Origin: Pelomonas sp. V22
GTDB lineage: Bacteria > Pseudomonadota > Gammaproteobacteria > Burkholderiales > Burkholderiaceae_C
Direction: 5' to 3'
Length of the DNA: 64,000 bases
NCBI RefSeq assembly: GCF_030014915.1
Contig: NZ_JAGIXS010000007.1
Location: 248,001 to 312,000, forward strand
The first letter of the stretch is position 1; each line of letters opens with the position of its first letter. Shown here piece after piece: positions 38,191 to 46,074 of this stretch. A model generated the notes under the pieces. It was not told the DNA's origin and did no database searches. It was given only the letters and a program-made list of their open reading frames with translations. Both the position numbers and the translations under genes were made by a program.

Positions 38191-39330
38191 ATGAAGCCCT
38201 CCCTCCGTCCGCTGCTTGCAGCTGTTCTGAGTGCCTTCGCCGTCGGCGCCGCGCAGGCCGACATCACCATTGGCGTGAGCCTCCCGCTGACCGGCCCCGC
38301 CTCCGGCCTCGGCATCCCCACGAAGAACGGCATCGCCATGTGGCCCGACACCATTGGCGGAGAGAAGGTCAAGCTCATCATCCTGGACGACGCTTCGGAC
38401 TCGACGCAGTCGGTCAAGAACGGCCGGCGCTTCATCACCGAAGACAAGGTCGACGTGATCGTCGGCTCCACCGCCACGCCCGCTTCGGTGGCCCTCTCGG
38501 TGGTGGCGCTGGAAGGCCAGACCGTGCAGATCTCCACCTCGCCGGTCGATCTGCCCGAGGGCAAGGACGCCTGGACCTTCCGCGTCGCCCAGTCCACGCC
38601 GCTGATGGCCTCGGCCCTGGTCGAGCACATGAAGAAGCACGGCATCAAGACCTACGCCTACCTCGGCTACTCCGATGCCTATGGCGAGACCTGGCTCAAG
38701 TCCTTTGATGCATTGGCGGCCAAGGCTGGCCTCACCTCGCTCGCCACCGAGCGCTTCGCCCGCTCCGACACCAGCGTGACGGCGCAGGCCCTGAAGATCA
38801 CCATGGCCCATCCCGATGCCATCCTGATCGGCGCTTCGGGCAGCGGCTCGGCCATGCCGCACAAGGCCATCGTCGAGCGCGGCTACAAGGGCAAGATCTA
38901 CCAGACCCACGGCGCCGCCTCGCGCGACCTGATACGCCTCGGCGGCAAGGACGTGGACGGTGCCATCGTCGTGGCCGGCCTTGCGGTGATGCCCGAGTCG
39001 CTGCCGGCCTCGCATCCTTCCAAGAAGCTGGCAACCGACTTCATCGAGCGCTACGAGCAGCAGTTCGGCGCCGGCAGTCGCAACCAGTTCTCGGCCCATG
39101 GCTACGACGCCCACCTGCTGCTGCAGGCCGCCGTGCCGGTGGCGCTGAAGAAGGCCAAGCCCGGCACGCCGGAGTTCCGCGCCGCGCTGAAGGAGGCGCT
39201 CGAGAGCAGCAAGGGCGTGACCATCACCCAGGGCGTGATCCGCTACACGGCCAAGGACCACTGGGGCCTGGAAGACAACGCGCGCGTGCTGCTGACCATC
39301 GACAAGGGCGACTGGAAGCTCGCCAACTGA
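38191..39330 (+). CDS. ABC transporter periplasmic substrate-binding protein (LivJ/branched-chain type)
   Basis: 379-residue periplasmic binding protein (peripla_BP_6). Signal peptide RPLLAAVLSAFAVGAAQA; mature start DITIGVSLPLTGPASGLG; FITEDKVDVIVGSTATPAS; YLGYSDAYGETW. AGGAGACA precedes ATG 38191. No permease or ATPase genes follow, so it is an orphan component here. Family members near MarR regulators and aromatic oxygenases commonly bind aromatic acids; the ligand is unproven. Confidence 0.92.
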   Translation: MKPSLRPLLAAVLSAFAVGAAQADITIGVSLPLTGPASGLGIPTKNGIAMWPDTIGGEKVKLIILDDASDSTQSVKNGRRFITEDKVDVIVGSTATPASVALSVVALEGQTVQISTSPVDLPEGKDAWTFRVAQSTPLMASALVEHMKKHGIKTYAYLGYSDAYGETWLKSFDALAAKAGLTSLATERFARSDTSVTAQALKITMAHPDAILIGASGSGSAMPHKAIVERGYKGKIYQTHGAASRDLIRLGGKDVDGAIVVAGLAVMPESLPASHPSKKLATDFIERYEQQFGAGSRNQFSAHGYDAHLLLQAAVPVALKKAKPGTPEFRAALKEALESSKGVTITQGVIRYTAKDHWGLEDNARVLLTIDKGDWKLAN

Positions 39331-39331
39331 G

Positions 39332-40597
39332 GTGAGCGTGGCTGCACCGCTGCCCTCTCTGGCACCGCTGACCACGAGCACCACCCGGCCTGACGCTGCC
39401 GCCTGGACCTCTCTGGCGCAGGCGCGGCTGGACCGGGTCGACCCGGCGGCCTATGCGCGCAGCCGCAATGCACTGGGCGGTGCCGTGACTGGCCTGTCGC
39501 CCTTCATCACCCATGGGCTGCTAAGCCTGCCCGAGGTGCTGGAGGCAGTGGGCCGGCGCGAGCCGCTGCAGCTTGCCCACAAGCTGGTGGCCGAGCTGGG
39601 CTGGCGGGCGTTTTTCCGCCATGTGTGGGCGCACCGGGGCGAGGCGATCTTCGCTTCGCTGCATGAGGGCCCCCTGCCCGACAGCGCCTATGCCTCGCAA
39701 TTGCCCGAGGACCTGCGCCAGGGGGCCACCGGCCTGCCGGTGATCGACCAGGCCGTTCGCCAGCTCTATGCCACCGGCGAGCTGCACAACCATGCGCGGC
39801 TGTGGCTGGCCAGCTATGCGGTACACCTGCGCAAGCTGCACTGGCGTTCCATGGCTGACTGGCTCTATGGCCATCTGCTCGATGGCGACCTGGCCAGCAA
39901 TGCCCTGAGCTGGCAATGGGTGGCAGGGACCGGCAGCCACAAGCCTTATCTGTTCAACGCAGACAATGTGGCGCGCTTTGCGCCGGCGGCCTGGCACAGC
40001 CCGGGCACCTTGATCGACGTCAGCTACGAGCAGCTCGAACGCTGGGCGAGGCAGCCCGAGCCGGTGCGGTCCGAGCGGGCCGTCTTATGCCCGGATGCCG
40101 TGACCGAACCGCCGCTGCTCGCGGCACCACCGGCTGTGCTGGGCTTCGGCCCCGCCGATGCGCGCGCCGTGTCCGGCCGTCCGGTCTGGCTGATCCATCC
40201 CTGGCATTTGGCCGACTTGCCGGCCAACTTGCCACAGGGAACCGTGGTCATCGCCGTGGCGCTGCTGGAGTTCCACCGGCGCTGGCCGTGGAGCGAGCGG
40301 CGCTGGCAGTTCGTGGGCGGGCGCATGGCGGCGCTGGCATCAGCGCGCGGCGAGCCGCATCTGTGGTGGACGACGGCGGAGGACTTGGCAGTTGCTTTGG
40401 CGGAGGCGAGCTCGGTGCAATCTGTTGCAGACCCGCATGTTGCGGGGCTGCTGCCAGCCGGGGTGATGCTTCGCCCGGCCGCCGAGCTGTTCCCGGCCGT
40501 GAGTCCGGTGCAGGCATCCTTCTCGGCCTGGTGGACGCGCAGCCTGCGTGGCCTGCGGTCGGTGGAGGACTTGCCGGGCATGCGGGCGCCGCCGTGA
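39332..40597 (+). CDS. Photolyase/cryptochrome-related FAD-binding protein with swapped domain order
   Basis: 421 residues. The N-terminal ~220 residues match the helical FAD-binding domain normally found at the C-terminus of photolyases: LAELGWRAFFRHVW, GLPVIDQAVRQLY, ELHNHARLWLASY, LDGDLASNALSWQWVAGTG and HKPYLFN. The C-terminal ~170 residues look like the alpha/beta antenna domain (VWLIHPWHLADLPANL, WPWSERRWQFV) usually at the N-terminus. Domain order is therefore reversed. The GTG start is 1 base after the upstream stop, which suggests translational coupling with the binding protein. Likely light-dependent DNA repair or photoreception; activity is uncertain. Confidence 0.8.
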   Translation: MSVAAPLPSLAPLTTSTTRPDAAAWTSLAQARLDRVDPAAYARSRNALGGAVTGLSPFITHGLLSLPEVLEAVGRREPLQLAHKLVAELGWRAFFRHVWAHRGEAIFASLHEGPLPDSAYASQLPEDLRQGATGLPVIDQAVRQLYATGELHNHARLWLASYAVHLRKLHWRSMADWLYGHLLDGDLASNALSWQWVAGTGSHKPYLFNADNVARFAPAAWHSPGTLIDVSYEQLERWARQPEPVRSERAVLCPDAVTEPPLLAAPPAVLGFGPADARAVSGRPVWLIHPWHLADLPANLPQGTVVIAVALLEFHRRWPWSERRWQFVGGRMAALASARGEPHLWWTTAEDLAVALAEASSVQSVADPHVAGLLPAGVMLRPAAELFPAVSPVQASFSAWWTRSLRGLRSVEDLPGMRAPP

Positions 40598-40599
40598 GC

Positions 40600-40627
40600 G
40601 CAGTCCGACCAGAGGCGGCCGGACTGC
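40600..40627. terminator. Possible hairpin terminator between convergent genes
   Basis: An 8-bp inverted repeat GCAGTCCG / CGGACTGC with a 12-base loop lies between the photolyase-like stop (40597) and the fasciclin gene stop (40646). There is no T run, so intrinsic termination is uncertain. Confidence 0.35.
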
Positions 40628-40645
40628 TGGGGGCTGCAGCGGGGC

Positions 40646-41590
40646 TTACAGCGTCGGGATCAGCACCTTGTCGACCACGTGGATCACGCCATTGCTGGCG
40701 CGCACGTCAGTGGCAATGATGCGTGAGGAGGTGGCAGTCGAGTCCTTGATCGTCGGCGGGGTGCCGGCGTTGATCGTGATCGTCTGCCCCTGCAGTGTGG
40801 TCACCGGCGTGCCGAACGGGATGCCGCTGCTGAGCACCTGCGCGCCCACCACGTGGTAGGTCAGCACGCTGGTGAGCTGCGGCACGGTCAGCGAGTTCAC
40901 GGTGCTGGCGATGGCGGCAAAGGCGTCGCGCGTCGGCGCGAACACGGTCAGCGGGCCGGCGCCGCTGAGCGCACCCTGCAGGTTGGCCTTCACCACGGCG
41001 CCGACCAGCGAGTCGAACAGCGGGTTGACCTGGGCCATCTGCACGATGTTCAGCACGCCCGGCGGAATCAGCACCTTGTCAACGACGTGGATCACGCCAT
41101 TGCTGGCCTGCACATCGGCCTGGGTGACGCGTGCCGTGGTCAAGGCTGCGTCCTGCAGGCTGACGCCGTTGGAGACCGTGAGGGCGAGCGTTGTGGCTGC
41201 GTTGTTGTAGCGGTAGAGCGTGGTGGCCGTGCTGCTGCCGGCGGGCAGGTCGGCAGCCTGCTTGCGCGCGCTCAGTACGTGGTACTGCAGGATATTGGCC
41301 AGCGCGCCGGCCGGCAGTGCCGTCACCATGGCATCGGCATTTGCAAAGCCAAGCTGGGTGGCCAGTTGGTTGAAGGCCGTGTTGGTGGGCGCGAAGACGG
41401 TCAGCGTGGCGCTGCTGTCGGCCAGCGCGCCGCTCAACCCGGCCTTGTTGGCGGCCGCCACCAGGGCAGTAAAGCCTTGCTGTTGAGCCGCTTCGGCGAC
41501 GGTGGGCAGCGGCGGGTCTTCGCCGCCGCAGGCAGACAGGAGCAGGGAGAACAAAGGGGCCATCAGGGCCAGTTTGAGGTTTCTCAGCAT
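40646..41590 (-). CDS. Lipoprotein with two fasciclin (FAS1) domains
   Basis: 314 residues. Lipoprotein signal peptide with lipobox LLSAC, then two FAS1 domains at residues about 30-170 and 175-312. Each has the H1/H2 signatures: TVFAPTNTAFNQL / NILQYHVLSA / GVIHVVDKVLIPPG, and TVFAPTRDAFAAI / VLTYHVVGAQ / GVIHVVDKVLIPTL. The domains act in adhesion at the cell surface. Monocistronic; convergent with the photolyase-like gene. Confidence 0.94.
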   Translation of the reverse strand: MLRNLKLALMAPLFSLLLSACGGEDPPLPTVAEAAQQQGFTALVAAANKAGLSGALADSSATLTVFAPTNTAFNQLATQLGFANADAMVTALPAGALANILQYHVLSARKQAADLPAGSSTATTLYRYNNAATTLALTVSNGVSLQDAALTTARVTQADVQASNGVIHVVDKVLIPPGVLNIVQMAQVNPLFDSLVGAVVKANLQGALSGAGPLTVFAPTRDAFAAIASTVNSLTVPQLTSVLTYHVVGAQVLSSGIPFGTPVTTLQGQTITINAGTPPTIKDSTATSSRIIATDVRASNGVIHVVDKVLIPTL

Positions 41591-41747
41591 GGATCTCTCC
41601 GGAAAGAGCGTAGCGCCGCAGGATGGTCGGCGGAGCTCTTACGCGGCCCGCCGGTGCGCAGATCAGCATGCTGCCCCCCAAGAAATGCGGTGATCCAAGG
41701 TCGGCATGGGGGCGTATCACAAAGCTTGCTCACCGAGTACGACTGCC

Positions 41748-41894
41748 ATGAACCGTGTCCGTTGGGTCCTGCTTTCACCTCTGCTGTTGCTGTTGCCGCT
41801 GCTGACGGCCTGCGACCCCGTTGCGATCAGCCTGCAGCCACTGCGCGCTGCATCCGGCGATGCCGGGCAGGCCCGCGTGTCGGCAGCCCCCTGA
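41748..41894 (+). CDS. Small putative lipoprotein
   Basis: 48-residue frame: MNRVRWVLLSPLLLLLPLLTAC gives a complete lipoprotein signal in two pieces (basic start, Leu-rich core, lipobox LTAC), leaving a mature peptide of only about 25 residues. Divergent from the fasciclin gene and convergent with the methyltransferase gene, ending 4 bases before its stop. No Shine-Dalgarno sequence stands out. It could be an entericidin-like small lipoprotein or a non-coding coincidence. Confidence 0.5.
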   Translation: MNRVRWVLLSPLLLLLPLLTACDPVAISLQPLRAASGDAGQARVSAAP

Positions 41895-41898
41895 GCTG

Positions 41899-42510
41899 TC
41901 AGGTGGGTCTGATCTTGCGCCAGACGAGGGTGAAGTTGTTCGCGGGCATGGCGATCAGCTCATCGAGTTGAAGCCCGACCCGGCCGGCGACCTCGGCCAC
42001 TGCATCGATGTCCCGCACGCCCCAGCAGGGATTGCGTGAACGCAGGCTGGCATCGAAGGCCTCGTTGCTGGGTGAGGTGTGCGAGCCGTTTCGCAGGTAG
42101 GGGCCGTAGGTCACGAGGGGGCCGCCCGCAGGAAGCAGGGCCGCAGCGCCAGCCATCAGACCGAGCGTGGTTTCCCAAGGCGAGATGTGGATCACGTTGA
42201 TGCAGAGGATCGCGTCGGCCGCCGTGATCGGCCAGGGCTGCGCCAGGAGGTCGATGGCCAACGGCGCTCGCACATTGGTCAGTCGTTCAGCGGCCGTCCA
42301 GGCCTCAATCGAGCGATGGCGCGCCCTGTCCATCTCGCTGGGCTGGAAGTGCAGGGCGGGCAGGGCCTGGGCGAAGTGAGCCACATGCTGCCCGGTGCCA
42401 CTGCCGATCTCAAGGACCAGGCCTTGCGGTGGCAACACGCGCTCCAGCACTTCGAGGATGGGCTGCTTGTTGCGTTCGGCGGCAGGGGAGGATTCGCGTG
42501 CGTCGTTCAT
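41899..42510 (-). CDS. DUF938-family SAM-dependent methyltransferase-like protein
   Basis: 203 residues. Class I methyltransferase fold of the DUF938/UPF0585 group: N-terminal SSPAAERNKQPILEVL, SAM loop VLEIGSGTGQHV, acidic strand-end FQPSEMD, NVIHISPWE, and LVTYGPYLRNG. The length and motif order match the family closely. Substrate unknown. Confidence 0.92.
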   Translation of the reverse strand: MNDARESSPAAERNKQPILEVLERVLPPQGLVLEIGSGTGQHVAHFAQALPALHFQPSEMDRARHRSIEAWTAAERLTNVRAPLAIDLLAQPWPITAADAILCINVIHISPWETTLGLMAGAAALLPAGGPLVTYGPYLRNGSHTSPSNEAFDASLRSRNPCWGVRDIDAVAEVAGRVGLQLDELIAMPANNFTLVWRKIRPT

Positions 42511-42573
42511 GCGGCGATGGTAGGTGCGAATGCCTGATCGCCGACCCGGATCAAGCCAGCACGGCGGCCCCGC

Positions 42574-42837
42574 TCAGCGGCGCGTTCGCGGCGGGCTCTT
42601 GCCGCGATGCGCCTTCGACCATTCGTAGTCGGAGCCATCGGGGAGCTTGCGGTCGGCGACCGTGGCCACGCCGGGCCTGCCAACGCTCTCCGCCAGTTCC
42701 GTCGAGATGATGACGTGGTGCCTGCCCTCGCGCCGCTTTCGCTCGGCGTGCGCGAGCGCCTCGACCAACTGGCTGCCCAGGAAGGCCTGGGAGGCGGGGT
42801 TGGCGTCGGCTTCGAGCCAGAAGACAACGATGCTCAT
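42574..42837 (-). CDS. Conserved hypothetical protein
   Basis: 87 residues, starting MSIVVFWLEADANPASQAF and containing HHVIISTELAESVGRPG and DGSDYEWSKAHRG. AAGGAG precedes ATG 42837. It resembles short conserved proteins of unknown function in beta- and gammaproteobacteria; no motif suggests an activity. It lies 34 bp after the YdeI-like gene on the same strand, so the two may be co-transcribed. Confidence 0.75.
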   Translation of the reverse strand: MSIVVFWLEADANPASQAFLGSQLVEALAHAERKRREGRHHVIISTELAESVGRPGVATVADRKLPDGSDYEWSKAHRGKSPPRTRR

Positions 42838-42871
42838 GGGGGGCTGCTCCTTGCAATGCGTGAAGGTCGGG

Positions 42872-43474
42872 TCACTGCTTCTTTCCCTGCGGGTAGATCG
42901 TCTCGCCGCGCTTGAGCATGTCGACAAAGCTCGCGATCTTCTTCTCGCGCCCGGCCGCTGTCTTCATGTTGTGGACGCGAAAGGCGAGCGCAAAGCGGTT
43001 CTGCGCGCTGAGGCTTGCCAGCATGGCCCGGGCCTGGGGCTCGGCGTCGATGGCCGCCTGGAGATCGTCAGGGATCTTCATGTCCTTGCCGCTGCCGTAA
43101 GCGCGGTCCCAGCGGCCGTCCGCCTTGGCCGCCTGCACTTGCGCCAGTCCGTGCTCGGTCATCCGGCCTTCTTTGATCAGGCGCGCCACATTGGCGACGT
43201 TGATCTTGCTCCACACACTCTTGCTGCGCCGTTTCGTGTAGCGCTGCAGATAGCTCGTCCCGTCCAAGCCCTTGCGCAAGCCGTCGATCCAGCCCCAGCA
43301 AAGCACCACGTCGATGGCCTGTTTGGGCGTGATCGAAGGCAGCCCCGAGCTCACTTTGTGGATCTTGATCCAGACCTCGTCTGCCGTGTCGTGATGCTGG
43401 GCGAGCCAGTCGTGGAAGCTCTGCTCGTCGGCGAACTCGTGGAGGTTCTCGGGGACTGTCACTGTCGATGCCAT
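42872..43474 (-). CDS. YdeI/OmpD-associated family protein
   Basis: 200 residues. Family blocks: FADEQSFHDWLAQHHDTADEVW in two pieces, IDVVLCWGWIDGLRKGLD, YTKRRSKSVWSKINVANVARL, GRMTEHGLAQV and a C-terminal YdeI helical region (FALAFRVHNMKTAAGREKKI). ATG 43474 has GGGAG upstream and starts at the homologous region. Members are linked to bacteriocin/antimicrobial-peptide protection in some species; the function here is unknown. Confidence 0.9.
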   Translation of the reverse strand: MASTVTVPENLHEFADEQSFHDWLAQHHDTADEVWIKIHKVSSGLPSITPKQAIDVVLCWGWIDGLRKGLDGTSYLQRYTKRRSKSVWSKINVANVARLIKEGRMTEHGLAQVQAAKADGRWDRAYGSGKDMKIPDDLQAAIDAEPQARAMLASLSAQNRFALAFRVHNMKTAAGREKKIASFVDMLKRGETIYPQGKKQ

Positions 43475-43598
43475 TGGATGGATGCTCCCTCGCGCGCCGA
43501 GTTTACTGAGGGCTGGCACAGGGCCTGGCCACTTCGAACGGATCAGCTCGATGGACCTGGTCATCCATCGTTGCTCCAGCGCGCACAGGGCCAGGGCG

Positions 43599-43625
43599 AA
43601 AAAAAACCGACTCAGGAGAGTCGGT
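43599..43625 (-). terminator. Rho-independent terminator of the RRM-protein gene
   Basis: On the minus strand, ACCGACTC / GAGTCGGT forms a perfect 8-bp stem around a TCCT loop, followed by eight T. It lies 26 bases after the RRM gene stop. Clear intrinsic terminator. Confidence 0.9.
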
Positions 43626-43650
43626 CTTTCGCAGGAGCCTGCAGGCTTGT

Positions 43651-44001
43651 TCAGTAGCGGCCGCCGCCGAATCCACCGTTGCCGTAGCCAACGTCGGAAC
43701 GCTTCGCCGCCCGGTAGCCTTCCGCGCTGTAGGCACTTGAGCTGTTGCTGGCTTCGCGGGTGCGGGCCGGGTTGACGACGATGGAGCGTCCGTCGACCGA
43801 CATGCCGTTCAGCGCGGCGATGGCCTTCTCGGCGTCCTCTGCAGACGCCATTTCCACGAAGCCGAAGCCCTTGGAAATGCCGGTGTCCCGGTCCATCATG
43901 ACCCGGGCGGAGGACACGCCACCGTAGGCCGAGAAATTGCTCCTCAGGCTGGAGTCGGTCACCGAGTAGGGCAGGTTGCCGACGTAGAGTTTGCTGGTCA
44001 T
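43651..44001 (-). CDS. RRM-domain RNA-binding protein
   Basis: 116-residue single RNA-recognition-motif protein: RNP2 KLYVGNLPYSV and RNP1 KGFGFVEM with the aromatic RNA-stacking residues, followed by a short Ser/Gly/Tyr-rich tail (YGNGGFGGGRY). This is the bacterial glycine-rich RBP type, often cold-induced in cyanobacteria and proteobacteria. ATG 44001 begins at the domain. The frame is open further upstream through a proline-coding C-tract but without homology. A strong terminator follows. Confidence 0.94.
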   Translation of the reverse strand: MTSKLYVGNLPYSVTDSSLRSNFSAYGGVSSARVMMDRDTGISKGFGFVEMASAEDAEKAIAALNGMSVDGRSIVVNPARTREASNSSSAYSAEGYRAAKRSDVGYGNGGFGGGRY

Positions 44002-44065
44002 GGGAGAGCCTTTCTGGGGTAACGGCGCACCGTCAGGGCGCGTGGGTGCGACACGGGGCCGCGGC

Positions 44066-44081
44066 GGGGGGGGAGGGGGGG
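44066..44081 (+). repeat. G8-A-G7 homopolymer tract (C tract on the RRM transcript)
   Basis: Eight G, one A, seven G on the + strand, within the 107-bp leader between the small hypothetical gene and the RRM gene. The transcript of those genes carries the complementary C tract. Such runs can slip during replication, and the G strand could form quadruplex-like structure. Confidence 0.6.
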
Positions 44082-44108
44082 CGTTCAGCATCCGGCGAGC
44101 GCAGATGC

Positions 44109-44318
44109 TCAGCAGGAAGGTGGGTTCGGCATGCAAGCCTGCAGCCAGCCCTGGGTGACCGCGAAGAGTCGCGCGGCGTCGCGCGAGGCGAAGGTCTTGT
44201 CGAACCGGAACACACGGCAGTAGCTGCCGTTGCCCTTGGCTCGATGAACCGAGAAAGAGGCGCGAAAGCGGCCGCAGTCGGTCTGATGTGTCGCTGGCGA
44301 GACGACGAACTTGCCCAT
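44109..44318 (-). CDS. Small conserved hypothetical protein
   Basis: 69 residues: MGKFVVSPATHQTDCGRF, then SYCRVFRFDKTFASRDAARL and a C-terminal GWLQACMPNP. It is compact and mixed alpha/beta, with a codon pattern like real genes. It lies 107 bp upstream of the RRM gene on the same strand, so the pair may form an operon. I do not recognise an assigned function. Confidence 0.6.
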   Translation of the reverse strand: MGKFVVSPATHQTDCGRFRASFSVHRAKGNGSYCRVFRFDKTFASRDAARLFAVTQGWLQACMPNPPSC

Positions 44319-44512
44319 GGAAATGGCGGTGTTGGAAATCTTGTTCAGTCAGAGGCGCGGGCTTGAATCGCCCGGCGGGAGCGTGTGGTGGCTCGGATGG
44401 CCGCTGCTCAGCAGGCCAAAGAGGAAGTCGCTTGCCAAGGGCAGCCGACTTTGCGTGTCACCCGTCTTGGGAGGACAGGGGTCGGGGAGGATTGTACCGC
44501 CCAGCCCTCAGC

Positions 44513-44595
44513 TCAAGGTTTGCCCACCACCGCCCGCTTCAACCACGCCCCCGGCACCGGCACCACCACGATGTTCATGCCGCCTCCGTCGGGCG
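44513..44595 (-). pseudogene. 83-bp remnant of a second PL22-like gene 3' end (direct repeat copy 1)
   Basis: This stretch is 78/83 identical to 45992-46074, the 3' end of the PL22-like gene, in the same orientation. On the minus strand it reads in frame MNIVVVPVPGAWLKRAVVGKP and stops at TGA, parallel to the intact gene's ...GAWLKRPVAVKP. No homology continues beyond 44595, so it is a 27-codon fragment. With copy 2 it brackets the TPR/aspartyl-protease gene. Confidence 0.8.
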
Positions 44596-44695
44596 CTGCG
44601 TCATCCTGAGAGGGGATCGCTCACTCGACGGAGCGAACTTGCAATGCAAGAGTGCACTGAGAATGGCGCCTCTTCGAAATTTAGTCAGATCTCGC

Positions 44696-45982
44696 ATGAC
44701 AGAACCTTTGCGTCGCATTGAGCCCGGTCTTGGGACTTTGGATGGCATTCCGATCAATGCCGAGGAACCCTCGTTCATGAATGTGGCGCGCGAGCGTGAA
44801 CAGAGACCCGGCGCGCTGTTGTGGATGCTTGCTGTTGGATCTGTCATCGCCGTGATGGCCTGGAACCTCGCCTTCAATCTGCCCGAGAACGCGGGCGTTG
44901 GCTACGCCTTCGGGGCAGTCATCGGCTCGTTGTTTCTGCCCGGCTTGGTCCTGGGGACGGCACTGGTATTCGACAGCCAGCGTGGCATGCGCTCGTGCCT
45001 CAAGGTCGTGTCGATCACTTGTGCTGCGGTGTTGCTAATGCTCTGCGCTCACCTGTTGACCGTCCGTGGCTATGGCCAACGCTGGTTCAACCATGAGCAG
45101 CTCACGGCAGCGGACTTTGAAAGGCTCGCGATGGAGTGCGCGCGTGCCCGCGACCTGCGCTGTGAAGAGTCAAACTGGCGCGACTATCTGCGCCTGCGAC
45201 CGGATGACGCTCGTGGCGCTGCCTGGCTGGGACGCACGCTCAATCGCCGCGGCAAGGATGCAGAAGCGATCATCGAGTTCCAACGTGCCATCGCGGCTGG
45301 CAGCGGTGGCTACGACATGTTCGCTTTCTACGGCGACAGCCTTCAGAAGCTCGGTCGCAACGACGAGGCGATCAAGTGGTTCTATCGCTCGCTGTCCGTT
45401 GATGCGCGACAAGTGGACGTGCGTGGCAAGCTGGCCGAACTGCTGGTGGCAGCGCGACGTCCCTATGAGGCAATCTCCTTGCTGCAGGCCTATGACGAGT
45501 CGCTCGAGTCGCATGGCCGTCCGGCGTACTTCTCGGCCCAGCGGATGTCCATCGAGAGCATATTGGGGCGCGGCGCTGGTTCCGTCGCGCCCGAACTCGC
45601 TTCACTGCGAGTGCCGATGATGAACGGCCACTACTTCGTTCCGGTCACCATCGCCGAAGCTCGACCCTGGCCCTTCGTGCTTGACACGGGTGCCTCGGTC
45701 ACGACGCTCAGCGAACGGCTTCTGCAAGATTCCAAAGCCCTCTACAGGGTTGTTGATCCCGACGCGCAGATGCGAACGGCTGACGGGCGCAAGGTAACCG
45801 CTCGAGCGATCGTGATCGACACCTTGCGCGTTGGGCCGTTTGAGCTCACGAATGTGCCTGCCGTGGTCTGTGCAGATTGCGTTCCCTTGCTTGGCCAGGC
45901 GACGCTCAGCAGATTCGATCTGCGCTCGGAGCGCGTTCAGGGCACGGACTTCATCTGGCTGACGGCGCGGGCTTCGCGCTAG
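44696..45982 (+). CDS. Membrane protein with TPR repeats and a retropepsin-like aspartyl protease domain
   Basis: 428 residues from ATG 44696 (an in-frame ATG at 44663 is possible). Two or more N-terminal transmembrane helices (GALLWMLAVGSVIAVMAW; the LVLGTAL and ITCAAVLLMLCAHLL segments) precede TPR-like helices (WLGRTLNRRGKDAEAIIEFQ; YGDSLQKLGRNDEAIKWFY) at residues about 175-260. The C-terminal domain is a clan-AA single-domain aspartyl protease with FVLDTGASVTTLSERL, the catalytic DTGA motif. It may process a membrane or periplasmic partner. It ends 10 bp before the convergent PL22-like gene, between two copies of a repeat, which suggests it was inserted there. Confidence 0.82.
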   Translation: MTEPLRRIEPGLGTLDGIPINAEEPSFMNVAREREQRPGALLWMLAVGSVIAVMAWNLAFNLPENAGVGYAFGAVIGSLFLPGLVLGTALVFDSQRGMRSCLKVVSITCAAVLLMLCAHLLTVRGYGQRWFNHEQLTAADFERLAMECARARDLRCEESNWRDYLRLRPDDARGAAWLGRTLNRRGKDAEAIIEFQRAIAAGSGGYDMFAFYGDSLQKLGRNDEAIKWFYRSLSVDARQVDVRGKLAELLVAARRPYEAISLLQAYDESLESHGRPAYFSAQRMSIESILGRGAGSVAPELASLRVPMMNGHYFVPVTIAEARPWPFVLDTGASVTTLSERLLQDSKALYRVVDPDAQMRTADGRKVTARAIVIDTLRVGPFELTNVPAVVCADCVPLLGQATLSRFDLRSERVQGTDFIWLTARASR

Positions 45983-45991
45983 CGCGGCTGT

Positions 45992-46074
45992 TCAAGGCTT
46001 GACCGCCACCGGCCGCTTCAACCACGCCCCCGGCACCGGCACCACCACGATGTTCATGCCGCGTCCGTCGGGCG
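45992..46074 (-). repeat. Direct repeat copy 2 (3' end of the PL22-like gene)
   Basis: The last 83 bases of the PL22-like coding sequence; 5 mismatches to 44513-44595. The two copies are 1479 bp apart, in direct orientation. Confidence 0.85.

Noticed and set aside
44616-44623. ATCGCTCA before the TPR/aspartyl-protease gene as a further DeoR operator
   Set aside because: Only 8 bases match and the flanks differ; the gene has no link to the pathway, so chance is more likely.
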